64,000 bases of DNA from Methanobacteriota archaeon (GTDB lineage: Archaea > Thermoplasmatota > Thermoplasmata > Thermoplasmatales > ARK-15). Shown here in pieces: positions 21,287 to 31,036 of this stretch. A program made the position numbers and the translations under genes. Below the pieces are notes generated by a model that was not told where the DNA came from, did not search any database, and saw nothing but the letters and a program-made list of their open reading frames with translations. Numbering within the stretch: the stretch's first letter is position 1; every line of letters begins with the position of its first letter. Location: contig WSBC01000024.1 of the NCBI GenBank assembly GCA_009758405.1, positions 25,463 through 89,462 of the forward strand. The letters are read 5' to 3'.

Positions 21287-22231
21287 ATGATTCCACTCAG
21301 GGACATTATAATTACAGTGATGAAGGGATACGGCTTCAAATTGGAGAGAAGAGAACCAAAGGAATATCTCTTCTTTGAAAGAGATGGGATTAGCATAATC
21401 TTGGGTATTTTTGAAAAACAGGTGACGGGTGATGATGTACTCAGGTTTTATAGGGATCTTGAGATGTATGCAGGATCAAAGCAAATGGTATGCCTGGGAG
21501 ACATAACAGAGGATGCAAAAAGACAGGCTCAGAAGCTTAATATTTCAATTGAAACAAGAGAAGAGCTTGCAAGGGATATAGGTGAATATGTACTCAACCT
21601 ATTAAAGGAGAATGATGAAAAGGTGAGGGAAATACTCGATATGGAAATAGAGGTAGAGGAGGAACAGGAGGAAAAGGTAGAGGAATCTGTGCCAATATTT
21701 CTTGAGGATTCTAGGACGGGCGAAAAGAAGATAGTGATGCCAATATTAACGAAGGAGGATGCAATTTTAAAGGCAAAAAAGGAGGTACAGGGCTTTGAGA
21801 CAAGGCTGATATTAATACCATATTTTATATATGAATATAAACTGGAGGTAATGGTGGAGGGTATAGTAACGCCAAGAAAATATTTTGGAAGGGTAGGCAT
21901 AAATACCGTTAATGGTGAAATTAGGTACATTACAATGGGTCTCACAATAGTTTCGGAGATTTCCATGGAATACGAGAGTGAGGTAGCAACAATGAACAGG
22001 GAGGAGGCAGAGGATATTCTTAAAAAATTCCTTACATATTCATTTTCAAGGGAAGGAGAGGAAATAAAGGTGGAAAAGGAGAATGTCACAATAATAGAAA
22101 GAAGGAAAAGAAAGGTGAGGGAGGGATCACTCTCACTCAAATTCATTGGAAACTATTATTGGCCCTATTGGGAGGTATCAGGATCGAAGGGAAAGGTTAA
22201 AGTGGACGCAGTAGAAGGAATATTACAATGA
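21287..22231 (+). CDS. Hypothetical protein, possible restriction-endonuclease-like N-terminus
   Basis: 314-aa ORF; acidic linker EVEEEQEEKVEESV between two regions. Confidence 0.5.
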   Translation: MIPLRDIIITVMKGYGFKLERREPKEYLFFERDGISIILGIFEKQVTGDDVLRFYRDLEMYAGSKQMVCLGDITEDAKRQAQKLNISIETREELARDIGEYVLNLLKENDEKVREILDMEIEVEEEQEEKVEESVPIFLEDSRTGEKKIVMPILTKEDAILKAKKEVQGFETRLILIPYFIYEYKLEVMVEGIVTPRKYFGRVGINTVNGEIRYITMGLTIVSEISMEYESEVATMNREEAEDILKKFLTYSFSREGEEIKVEKENVTIIERRKRKVREGSLSLKFIGNYYWPYWEVSGSKGKVKVDAVEGILQ

Positions 22232-23341
22232 TCATTTTTTCCTTATAATAAAGTATACTATAAGTGAAGAAACAGCAACAATTATGAGCCTGAATATAAA
22301 TGGATCAATGGCATATGAAGGTAATGGAAGTAAAGTATATTGCCCTAATACCACCTTTGCTGGAATAACAACATCAGTAGGTGGTGAAAAACTACCAACA
22401 GTCTCGCCATAAATAAGGGTATAGTAATTTGTTAGATCTGTGCTGTTTCCATCATCTACCCATTCAGTCAATCTATATGGATCTCTGACAAAAAAGCCTA
22501 TGCCAAGGTCTGATGTGCCCACCTCCTCTGTAAGATCTATAATACCCCTTACCAGGCCATTATTTGTCGGAATTACTGTACCTACCCAGGCATGTTCTGC
22601 CCAGGTTTGGGAGGTATAGAGCCAGCCAAACTCTACCCAGGCAGGAATACCCACAGATCTGGCCATCGACACATAGAGGAATGATAATTCTACACAATCA
22701 CCACTGCGATTAATATATGTCTGCCATGCCGAATTTGGTAGTCCGAGCCTTGTGTATGTGATCTTATATTTAAAATTCTTTACTATATAATCATAGATTG
22801 CCTTCTCCTCCTCGAAAACATTTGTAGAATTTTTTATAATTCCTTCAGTTATGTTTTTAAATTTTTCAGGCATTATTACTTTGTAATTGTATAGATATTC
22901 ATCACCGAGGTACTGATTTTTTAGGTATTCTGGGATTGCAGAGGTGTTAAGGCTGTTATACTGAGAAACAGGGTATGAGATAGACTTTATATTATAATTG
23001 TATATTAACTCAATACTTGTTGATGATCCTATTGAAAATGAATACCATGTTCTATTGTCCTCATGGTGGTAGGTATATTTTTGTTTACTCATCACCTGTA
23101 GAGAAGAGGTTTGGTAGTAAGTTTCAGAATATGGTAATGTAATATTCAAAACAAGTTTGGATCCATTCCCTGTTGATATGTTTATGTATCTGATGAAATA
23201 TCCTGAAAGGCTTGAAGGAACGGGTATGTATATCATGCTTGGAGATGAATACCAAATACCCAAGACTGAGGGAGAAATAACAATCACAATTGCTGCCAAG
23301 GAAAAGGCTATGTAGGCATAGGCAACTGTTTCTTTCCTCAT
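22232..23341 (-). CDS. Membrane-anchored transglutaminase-like protein (start chosen at MRKETVAYAY)
   Basis: NRSGDCVELSFLYVSMARSVGIPAWVEFGW...WAEHAWVGTVI...GIIDLT: Cys/His/Asp core; N- and C-terminal TM segments. Confidence 0.85.
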   Translation of the reverse strand: MRKETVAYAYIAFSLAAIVIVISPSVLGIWYSSPSMIYIPVPSSLSGYFIRYINISTGNGSKLVLNITLPYSETYYQTSSLQVMSKQKYTYHHEDNRTWYSFSIGSSTSIELIYNYNIKSISYPVSQYNSLNTSAIPEYLKNQYLGDEYLYNYKVIMPEKFKNITEGIIKNSTNVFEEEKAIYDYIVKNFKYKITYTRLGLPNSAWQTYINRSGDCVELSFLYVSMARSVGIPAWVEFGWLYTSQTWAEHAWVGTVIPTNNGLVRGIIDLTEEVGTSDLGIGFFVRDPYRLTEWVDDGNSTDLTNYYTLIYGETVGSFSPPTDVVIPAKVVLGQYTLLPLPSYAIDPFIFRLIIVAVSSLIVYFIIRKK

Positions 23342-23346
23342 ATAAA

Positions 23347-23970
23347 TCACTTTAATTCCTTTCTTAAGAACATATAGATGGGCACCATTATTAAAATTCC
23401 CATAGAGGAATAAATGATCATTGACCACATGTAAGGTAAAAGGAAAAGAAATGCAAGCATCTCCACCATTATTGCATTTATTAAGTTGTACCTTCTTTTA
23501 ATTTCAAATATACCCTTGCCAATTAGAATGCCACTTGATGAAAAGGAAAATACATAAAGAAAGGAGAATGAAAGGAATACAAGATAATCAAAAATGGAAG
23601 GTGAAAAACCCCTTGCATAATAATATATAAGGGATAATGAGAACATTGCCCCCATTCCATTACCAAAGGAGAATGAATAATGAACAGCCTCTTTTTTATT
23701 GATGTATTTTCTCCTATTGAATATAATGAACTTAAAAAGTTCTGTAAAAAATGGGAAAAGTATAACTAGAAAAAGTGAAAGGTCTAGGTAATTCCTTGCA
23801 GAGGAGACAAGTAGAAGAAAGAATATTGAAATTATTATACCTGCAAAAAAGCCAGTAATTAAATAAACAAATATGCCCCTGTCATTAACGTCCTCCCTTT
23901 TACCAAATGCATCGTATAGCAATACACCAACAGGAATTATCGATATTATTGTTGCGATGCTGAAATCCAT
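23347..23970 (-). CDS. Polytopic membrane protein, weakly PrsW-like
   Basis: Several TM segments; FPFFTELFKFIIFNRR and GNGMGAMFS. Confidence 0.5.
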   Translation of the reverse strand: MDFSIATIISIIPVGVLLYDAFGKREDVNDRGIFVYLITGFFAGIIISIFFLLLVSSARNYLDLSLFLVILFPFFTELFKFIIFNRRKYINKKEAVHYSFSFGNGMGAMFSLSLIYYYARGFSPSIFDYLVFLSFSFLYVFSFSSSGILIGKGIFEIKRRYNLINAIMVEMLAFLFLLPYMWSMIIYSSMGILIMVPIYMFLRKELK

Positions 23971-23974
23971 AGTC

Positions 23975-24400
23975 TCATGTGATTATCTGGACTATTATTG
24001 TCCTTTCCCTAGGCCTTATGTCAAACTCTAAAAATACTATTTGTTGCCAGGTTCCAAGTGCAAGAGATCCATTTACTATTGGAACACAAAGATCCGGTTT
24101 TAATGAAGAAGCCCTGACATGAGAATGACCATTACCATCATGCCATTTCTTTTCATGCTCATAATCTATGCCCTTTGGTATCGTTCTTTCCAAGTATCTC
24201 TTGAAATCCTCTATTAATCCCTGCTCAAATTCTATTATGGTGATGGCAGATGTTGAGCTTCTTGAAAAAATAATACAAAGACCGTTTCTTACATTTGCCT
24301 CCTTTATAATATCATCCACCTTGTCTGTTAGATTTATTACATCAAGCTCTCCCCTGCTTGAAATCTTTAACTCCCTTGTTATGATCATATTTTTTATCAT
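23975..24400 (-). CDS. YjbQ/UPF0047 family protein
   Basis: SRSSTSAITIIEFEQGLIEDFKRYLE...HDGNGHSHVRASSLKPDLCVPIVNGSLALGTWQQIVFLEFD. Confidence 0.92.
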   Translation of the reverse strand: MIKNMIITRELKISSRGELDVINLTDKVDDIIKEANVRNGLCIIFSRSSTSAITIIEFEQGLIEDFKRYLERTIPKGIDYEHEKKWHDGNGHSHVRASSLKPDLCVPIVNGSLALGTWQQIVFLEFDIRPRERTIIVQIIT

Positions 24401-24420
24401 GAATTAATCATTTAAAAATT

Positions 24421-25179
24421 TCATGGTAGTTCTATCATTATTTCATCCATCTTGTTAGCCTTTAGAAAATTGCTGGCCCTGCCCTTGTTCATAGAGATCT
24501 CTAGGAAATTCTCACTGTTTATTAACATTATTAGCTCACCCTCCTTTCCTTCCCCATATGTTTCCCTGAATATACATTTGTGTATCCCATGGTAATTCAA
24601 AAAAATCTCCTCACCAGGTGTGAACTTAACAAAATTGTCAGGAATGTTTGTAATTACATTTCCAAATGAGTCAATGTGTATTATTGTGGCCATGATTGCA
24701 TTTTTTACAAGCTGTGGAGGCCTTATATTAAGGGATATTATGCTATCTTTAGATATTTTTTTAAGATTCTCAGGCCATTTGCCCATGGCAAGTTTTGCAG
24801 CCACCGGTACAAATACATCCCTTCCGTGGAATGTCCTACTAGCATCACTGGGCACTATTATTTCATATATGTCCCTCACCATATCCCTAACAAATGTAAG
24901 AAGGCCATTGTTGGGTCCAACAAAATAGCCCCTCTCAAGACGGGCCAAAACACCTTTTCTTGAAGTACCTACCCCTGGATCAATTACCATTACATGTATC
25001 GTGTCAGGGGGGAAATAGCCAATAATATTCAAGAGAATGTATGCCCCATGGAGTATATCGAAAGGATCTATGTCGTGTGTTATATCTACAACATCTATAT
25101 CACCATAGCTCTTTATAACACCCTTCAAAACTCCTGCATAATGCTCCCTACTTGAAAAATCCGTTGTTATTGTTATCAT
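24421..25179 (-). CDS. SAM hydroxide adenosyltransferase (DUF62) family
   Basis: ITITTDFSSREHYAGVLKGVI, VVDITHDIDPFDILHGAYIL, VIDPGVGTSRKGV, FHGRDVFVPVAAKL. Confidence 0.92.
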   Translation of the reverse strand: MITITTDFSSREHYAGVLKGVIKSYGDIDVVDITHDIDPFDILHGAYILLNIIGYFPPDTIHVMVIDPGVGTSRKGVLARLERGYFVGPNNGLLTFVRDMVRDIYEIIVPSDASRTFHGRDVFVPVAAKLAMGKWPENLKKISKDSIISLNIRPPQLVKNAIMATIIHIDSFGNVITNIPDNFVKFTPGEEIFLNYHGIHKCIFRETYGEGKEGELIMLINSENFLEISMNKGRASNFLKANKMDEIMIELP

Positions 25180-25183
25180 TTAG

Positions 25184-25256
25184 AGCCACCGCCGGGAATC
25201 GGACCCGGGACCTCGTGCTTACCAAGCACGCGCTCCACCGACTGAGCTACGGTGGC
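25184..25256 (-). tRNA. tRNA-Thr (anticodon GGT)
   Basis: Minus strand gccaccg...cgtgc-ttGGTaa-gcacg...cggtggc-t cloverleaf. Confidence 0.95.
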
Positions 25257-25453
25257 ATCTTACTCTTTCCTTTTTCTGTAAGGAAATATTTGCCATCCCT
25301 TGAATCAACAAGTCCCTCCTTTTTCAAGGTCCTTAGCTTTCCCATCACCTTTGCCGTTGGCAAACCTGCCTTTTTTCCAATATCACCACAGCCTCCCTCA
25401 CCTATCTCGGAAAGCGCCCTTAATATTTTTATCGAGACATCATCAAGATCCAT
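25247..25453 (-). CDS. Small winged-helix DNA-binding protein
   Basis: 68 aa: ILRALSEIGEGGCGDIGKKAGLPTAKVMGKLRTLKKEGLVDSRDGKYFLTEKGK. Confidence 0.75.
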   Translation of the reverse strand: MDLDDVSIKILRALSEIGEGGCGDIGKKAGLPTAKVMGKLRTLKKEGLVDSRDGKYFLTEKGKSKMPP

Positions 25454-25487
25454 ATCTTGCTTTATCTCTTAAAAATATTTAAAATTT

Positions 25488-26300
25488 TCAACCATGAATC
25501 CTTATGAAATTTATTATATTTATAATGAGAATAATATCAAAAAGTAGGTTTGAGGAAAAAATTGTTAGATATGATAATGTAAGAAGATTTGATTTTTTTC
25601 TCATTAATAGTATACCTATATGTATAAATGTGAAGAGTAAAAGAACTGTAATGTATATCTGTGCAAAGCGGATAAGATTAGGCCACCAAAGAAATGATAT
25701 ACTAGGGAAGAACATTGATAATATGAGAAGCACGCTCAATACTGCCTGGAAATTCCAGAGTGTTTCTTTAGTTCTCCCATAAAGGAAATATACAAATGAC
25801 ATTATTGAAGCATAAATTAAAGATGCAATAAGGAGAATGAGTATTTCATTCAATAAGGGTGAGAACTGGGGTAGAAATATCACCGCCAAGTTGAAGGGGC
25901 TAAAAAGTATCATTAGACCTATCCATATACTAATGATCATATATATTATAATATGAGAGGTTACGTAATTAAAATCCTCTCTCTCCTTTAGGAGAACAGT
26001 AATCCTATCCGGATCTGGTATTTCATACTTTTTTGAAATTGCGACATTAACAATTTTTTCAGAATCGATGCCCATAGCTGAGGGATTGATGCCCTGAATT
26101 TTAATCGATAGATGATGCAGATTTTCATAATTTCTTTTTTTCTCCAATATGTACTCTTGATATTTCTTAAGTGCGGAATTTGTTTCCTCTAACCTCATTT
26201 TATATTTAATAAAAATTTTATATGATATATATGCAACTATTGCTCCAAATATAATTTGAGGAATGTAATAAAGCAAATTCTCAGGTTTTATGATTATCAT
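25488..26300 (-). CDS. Hypothetical membrane protein
   Basis: 270-aa ORF with several TM segments and a short coiled-coil-like region. Confidence 0.6.
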   Translation of the reverse strand: MIIIKPENLLYYIPQIIFGAIVAYISYKIFIKYKMRLEETNSALKKYQEYILEKKRNYENLHHLSIKIQGINPSAMGIDSEKIVNVAISKKYEIPDPDRITVLLKEREDFNYVTSHIIIYMIISIWIGLMILFSPFNLAVIFLPQFSPLLNEILILLIASLIYASIMSFVYFLYGRTKETLWNFQAVLSVLLILSMFFPSISFLWWPNLIRFAQIYITVLLLFTFIHIGILLMRKKSNLLTLSYLTIFSSNLLFDIILIINIINFIRIHG

Positions 26301-26406
26301 TTTAAATCGATCTAAAAAAGATATAAAAAGCTGTAATTTAAAACTTACTTAATTTGGCATCACAGAATCTCAGCAATACATTAAAAAATTAGGAATATTT
26401 GGTTAT

Positions 26407-28278
26407 CTAACAGTTAATGTAAGAAAAATGATTAACAACATTTATTGTAAGGATATATTCTAAAATAACACTATTTTGATTATTTGCAGGATAAAATACA
26501 GAATAGAAATAAAATGTGGAATTATAAGCCATGTTTGGCATCATTGTTACATTTATAAGAACACCCCTGGAGCTTGTTAATAAAGCTAATGTTTGGGGAT
26601 TACCATAATGACCCGTTGGACCATCATAGTAAAATTCTAAATTCAGTTTACTATCAGACCCTGTAAAATATAAAGTAAAGTTAAGCATGCTTGTGATATT
26701 TTTTGATCTTAAATAGAGGGCATAAGTATCGAAGTTCATAGAACAGGCGGAATTTATTGCAAGTATTGCTGGATACCTGTAGATGTTTAAATAATTGTTA
26801 GTATAGTACCAATTTAATGCACCAGTACCTCCATCATTTGCAATTGTTCCATTTGTTTGTATTGCCCAAAATTTTCCATAATTTCGATCATATGTAACAG
26901 CCTCATTTGTTCCCTTTGAAAAAACTATATTTCCATACGGTGTAAATGTTCCAGTTGTAGTTCCTGCCGTTGTAGAAGATTTATACAATTTTGTGCCATT
27001 GTCTAATGGTAATAAATATAAATATTTACTATTATCAATAGTTATTCCAACAACATGTGAAATACCTGTGCTATCATATAAAACCCAACCACTGCTGGTT
27101 AAATAATATACATTTCCATTGTATGTAATTGCATAAAGGTTTTTATCATAAGATACAGCAGTAGAAACGATATTTATATTAGGATTATTATTAATTAGCC
27201 ACTTAGAATTTGCGGTATTTGATGTATCATATAGGTATACATTTCCACTCAAATCAGTAAAGTAGAATCCTTCATCATAGTTGGGATAACCTTTTGTATT
27301 TGAAGTGACAGAGGTCCAGGGTGCTGGATAATTTGTTAAAGGTAAGTTCCATTGGTGTGTTGCATTAAACCAAGTTTTATTATTTAAATTATAGCCAAAT
27401 ACATAACCGTAATATGTAAGAACTATAACATAGGAAGCAAGAGAATAATTAACAGCAGCTATGCTTGTTATTGGTCCCGCATAAGCAAAGTTTGAATATG
27501 GTGTTCCTAAAGATTTTGCAATTATACCACGATATCCTATAGTATATATGTTGGGGGAGGAGTTATCATGATAGAGTTTGCTACCCTGATACCAGTAATC
27601 CTGAACATAATTCTTTGAAGAGGAAGAGGGAGATGATGTATATCCCCAGTATACATTGCCAGAGACCTGGTATACGTTTAGATAATATGTTGTACCACCA
27701 GTCAGTGATATTGTTGGAATTGTAATATTATACCATAATTTGCCACTGAAAACATTCACTGTGGTGTTGGCGAGCACATCGGCCTTCCAGAGTGATGTCC
27801 CAATGCTAAATACAATACTTCCGCTATTACCTCCATTTCTAGGCATTTCCAGATAGAGAGTAACAAAGTTAACATTAACGGTTGAAGAACCCACAGTGAA
27901 GGCCTCAGCCTCAGGTAGAGAATATGTAGAAATTGATGATGAGTTAACATAGGAATATATAGAAATTATAAAGGTGGATGAAAAAACATTACCGTATGTA
28001 TCTGTCCAAAATACATTACCGTTATCATCACTATAAATACCTGAACTCCATACACTAGTTATATTTGTATAGGCTTGAGTTTTTGGAACATTTAAATTTG
28101 TAGACCAACGTAATGGGAAATTATATGAATTATCATATGTAATGCAAGGAGAAATATTTCCAACGGACGCTGGATAATTATAAGAAATAACAACATTTGA
28201 TTTAGAATCGGATGGAATTACAACTACCATAATGAGAACCAATACGATTACTGAAAAAATTTGTAAAATTTTGTTCAT
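26407..28278 (-). CDS. Secreted beta-rich surface protein containing a module shared with the S53 protease
   Basis: N-terminal hydrophobic signal; YSYVNSSSISTYSLPEAEAFTVGSSTVNVNFVTLYL...YTIGYRG module nearly identical to repeats in ORF 33501-36887. Confidence 0.75.
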   Translation of the reverse strand: MNKILQIFSVIVLVLIMVVVIPSDSKSNVVISYNYPASVGNISPCITYDNSYNFPLRWSTNLNVPKTQAYTNITSVWSSGIYSDDNGNVFWTDTYGNVFSSTFIISIYSYVNSSSISTYSLPEAEAFTVGSSTVNVNFVTLYLEMPRNGGNSGSIVFSIGTSLWKADVLANTTVNVFSGKLWYNITIPTISLTGGTTYYLNVYQVSGNVYWGYTSSPSSSSKNYVQDYWYQGSKLYHDNSSPNIYTIGYRGIIAKSLGTPYSNFAYAGPITSIAAVNYSLASYVIVLTYYGYVFGYNLNNKTWFNATHQWNLPLTNYPAPWTSVTSNTKGYPNYDEGFYFTDLSGNVYLYDTSNTANSKWLINNNPNINIVSTAVSYDKNLYAITYNGNVYYLTSSGWVLYDSTGISHVVGITIDNSKYLYLLPLDNGTKLYKSSTTAGTTTGTFTPYGNIVFSKGTNEAVTYDRNYGKFWAIQTNGTIANDGGTGALNWYYTNNYLNIYRYPAILAINSACSMNFDTYALYLRSKNITSMLNFTLYFTGSDSKLNLEFYYDGPTGHYGNPQTLALLTSSRGVLINVTMMPNMAYNSTFYFYSVFYPANNQNSVILEYILTINVVNHFSYINC

Positions 28279-28301
28279 AAAAAAATGGAATAGGAAGTTT
28301 G

Positions 28302-28883
28302 TTATGTTACGGTATAGTAAATGTAGATATATCCAGTACCTGTTGCACCAGTATTTAAAAAGCTCAAATATATGGTACTCCAGGATGTTCCAGCACTAAC
28401 CACTGGTGTATATGAAGATGATGATATTGAAATTCCATTCGTCCCAGCATTTACTAAAATACTACTACTACCAGAAGAAGAAGAAATGGTAGCAGTAGCT
28501 TCAGAAGTGCCTGCATACATTGTAATTCCTGTAGGAAGAGCAGCTTCTATATATACTGAGACTTGAGTACTTGTCTTTCCAGTCGTTCCATTTACAATCT
28601 GAAGAACATTCAACAACGCTTCCTGTCCCGCACCCGCTACAAAGTTAATAGTTATTGTTGTTCCGCTTGAAATATAGTATGGAGTAGTACTAGATAATTG
28701 AGCAGATATTAGTCCTAAACTATTTGCAGTTGTATATTCTGGTCCCGTGGTCAGATAAATCTGTGGAGTTACATTGCTAGTTGATGTTGGGTATGTGTAG
28801 CTAAGAACCACTGTAGCCACTACAAGCGTCGGTAACAAAAAGGCAAAGAGTGTCGACAAATATGCAATCTTCCTTATCTTCAT
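28302..28883 (-). CDS. Secreted Ser/Gly/Thr-rich protein, possible surface filament subunit
   Basis: 193 aa; N-terminal hydrophobic signal; strong ribosome-binding site (aaaggaggt) upstream; shares VVxSYxYPxS...N(V/I)xPxI with its downstream neighbour. Confidence 0.65.
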   Translation of the reverse strand: MKIRKIAYLSTLFAFLLPTLVVATVVLSYTYPTSTSNVTPQIYLTTGPEYTTANSLGLISAQLSSTTPYYISSGTTITINFVAGAGQEALLNVLQIVNGTTGKTSTQVSVYIEAALPTGITMYAGTSEATATISSSSGSSSILVNAGTNGISISSSSYTPVVSAGTSWSTIYLSFLNTGATGTGYIYIYYTVT

Positions 28884-29000
28884 TATTTTTACCTCCTTTA
28901 AATTTTAATATATTAAATTAATTCTAGTTATTAAATTTTATTATGAAAATTTTTCAAAAATTTAAAAAAGTTAATTAGGAATTAATAATAAAAGGAGACA

Positions 29001-30101
29001 ATGATTGTTGTTAGGTATGATGAGATAGGTTTAAAGGGCAAAAATAGAGTCTATTTTGAGAAAAGGCTAGAGGAAAATATAAAAAATCATCTTAAAAAAT
29101 ATGGGTACTGGAGCAAAATAGAAAGGCCTCATGGAAGGTTGATTGTTGAGACTGATGCCCCACATAGTTTATTTAGTAAGGTCTTTGGCATAAGATCCTA
29201 TTCACCTGCTGTTCAGGCAACACTTGATATTGATGATATTTACAAAGAAGTAAAAAATATTTTAAATAAATTTAATTTTGAGACATTCAGGATAACTGCA
29301 AAGAGGCTATGGAAGGGATATGATAAAACATCAATGGAAATCAATGAAAAGATTGGAAATCTTGTAATAAAAGACCTTGGTAAAAAGGTGGATCTTGAAA
29401 ATCCTGATATAAATATAGGTGTTGAAATACTTAATGATAGATCCTATATATTTTATGAGAGGTATCAGGGCCCGGGCGGAATTCCATACGGCATAGAGGG
29501 GAAGGTTTTAATGTTAATAAGCGGTGGTATAGATTCACCAGTTGCCTCATACCTGTTGATGAAAAGGGGGGCAGATTTAACATTCCTACATTTTAAATCA
29601 AATGATGAAATTTTAATTAAGGTAAAGAGGCTGATAGATATTCTAGAGTCCTATGCACCTAAAAAACTTGACCTAATTGTTGAGGATCATAATGAACTGT
29701 TGAAAAATATAGTTAATAAATTGGAGAAAATAAATGAAATAAGATGGACCTGTGTTTTCTGCAAATATTCAATGCTTAAAAGGGCTGAAGAAATTGCAAG
29801 GGAGATTGATGCGATGGCCATAGGCACTGGGGAATCTTTGGGTCAGGTGGCTTCTCAGACACTAAATAATATTGCTGCTGAGAACCTTGCAACAAGATTG
29901 CCAGTTCTCAGGCCCTTAATAGGTCTTGATAAAATTGAGATAGAGAACATTGCAAGGAACATAGGTACCTATGAAGAATCAATATCAGTAAAGGGATATG
30001 TATGTCCATTCCTTCCCCCTCATCCAATCACCAATGCAAGGATTGATAAATTTAATAATATAATCAAAAAAATTTATGGTGAAGAAGGAAAAGTGTTGTA
30101 A
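29001..30101 (+). CDS. thiI: tRNA 4-thiouridine/thiamine sulfurtransferase, no rhodanese domain
   Basis: THUMP region plus MLISGGIDSPVASYLLMKRGADLTFLHF PP-loop. Confidence 0.92.
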   Translation: MIVVRYDEIGLKGKNRVYFEKRLEENIKNHLKKYGYWSKIERPHGRLIVETDAPHSLFSKVFGIRSYSPAVQATLDIDDIYKEVKNILNKFNFETFRITAKRLWKGYDKTSMEINEKIGNLVIKDLGKKVDLENPDINIGVEILNDRSYIFYERYQGPGGIPYGIEGKVLMLISGGIDSPVASYLLMKRGADLTFLHFKSNDEILIKVKRLIDILESYAPKKLDLIVEDHNELLKNIVNKLEKINEIRWTCVFCKYSMLKRAEEIAREIDAMAIGTGESLGQVASQTLNNIAAENLATRLPVLRPLIGLDKIEIENIARNIGTYEESISVKGYVCPFLPPHPITNARIDKFNNIIKKIYGEEGKVL

Positions 30102-30102
30102 T

Positions 30103-30762
30103 ATGGATGGAATTTCATTAATTAGTGGTGGCAAGGACAGTCTCTATGCAATGTACATAGCCATGCAACAGGGTATTAATATAAAAAAAATTATAAACAT
30201 AATACCTGAGAGATATTCCTTTATGTATCATTTTCCAAATACTGAAATTGTAAAATATATTGCCGAAGCACTCAATATGGAAATTTATCAGTTTAAGATC
30301 TCAGACAATATAGATGATCTTAAATTGATACTATCAAATTTTGATGAGATTATGGTTACCTCGGGTGCCATAGCATCGGAATATCAGAAAACAAGGATTG
30401 ACATGGTTTGTACAGAACTTGGCAAAATACACTATGCACCTCTTTGGAGAAAGGATCCTTTTAATCTATTAAATGAAATTATTGAATCAGGTTTCAAGGC
30501 AATATTTGTTAGTGTTTCTGCAGAAGGTCTTGGTGAGGAACTTTTAGGCAAGGAAATTAATATGGGGGTTTTAAATAAAATAAAAGAACTTAATAAAAAA
30601 TATGGGATACATCCATCTGGAGAGGGTGGGGAGTATGAGACACTTGTTCTTGATTCTCCAATTTTTTCTAAAAAATTAGGAATTATAGATTATGAAAAAA
30701 TTTGGGAAGGTAGCTATGGCATAATGAATATAAAGAAGGTGCAGTTAGAAGAAAAATTTTAA
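30103..30762 (+). CDS. dph6: Diphthine--ammonia ligase (start chosen at MDGISLIS)
   Basis: ISGGKDSLYAMYIAMQQG PP-loop; GAIASEYQKTRIDMVCTELGKIHYAPLWRKDP; HPSGEGGEYETLVLD. Confidence 0.92.
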   Translation: MDGISLISGGKDSLYAMYIAMQQGINIKKIINIIPERYSFMYHFPNTEIVKYIAEALNMEIYQFKISDNIDDLKLILSNFDEIMVTSGAIASEYQKTRIDMVCTELGKIHYAPLWRKDPFNLLNEIIESGFKAIFVSVSAEGLGEELLGKEINMGVLNKIKELNKKYGIHPSGEGGEYETLVLDSPIFSKKLGIIDYEKIWEGSYGIMNIKKVQLEEKF

Positions 30763-30807
30763 TGAATCTGCTAATCTTTTTATAAAAGGAATCCATAAAA
30801 GGTATGG

Positions 30808-30879
30808 GCGGGTGTAGTGTAGCGGTTAGCACAGGGGCTTCCCAAGCCTCTAACCCGGGTTCAAATCCCGGCACCCGCA
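30808..30879 (+). tRNA. tRNA-Gly (anticodon CCC)
   Basis: gcgggtg...ggggc-ttCCCaa-gcctc...cccgggttcaaatcccgg-cacccgc-a. Confidence 0.93.
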
Positions 30880-31036
30880 TTATAACATTTTGAGAAATGC
30901 ACCGAATTAATTCAATATAAAATAATCCTAGTAATTTGTGAAAACATGATACACTCTATATGGAATTTAATTAACACAAAAGACAATTTCCATAAAGGAT
31001 GGTTAAAATTTAATAATTAAAAATAAATTAACATTT

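Noticed and set aside
30683-30880. Minus-strand ORF MRVPGFEPGLEAWEAP...
   Set aside because: Starts inside tRNA-Gly and is antisense to dph6; the classic MRVPGFEPG false translation of a tRNA.
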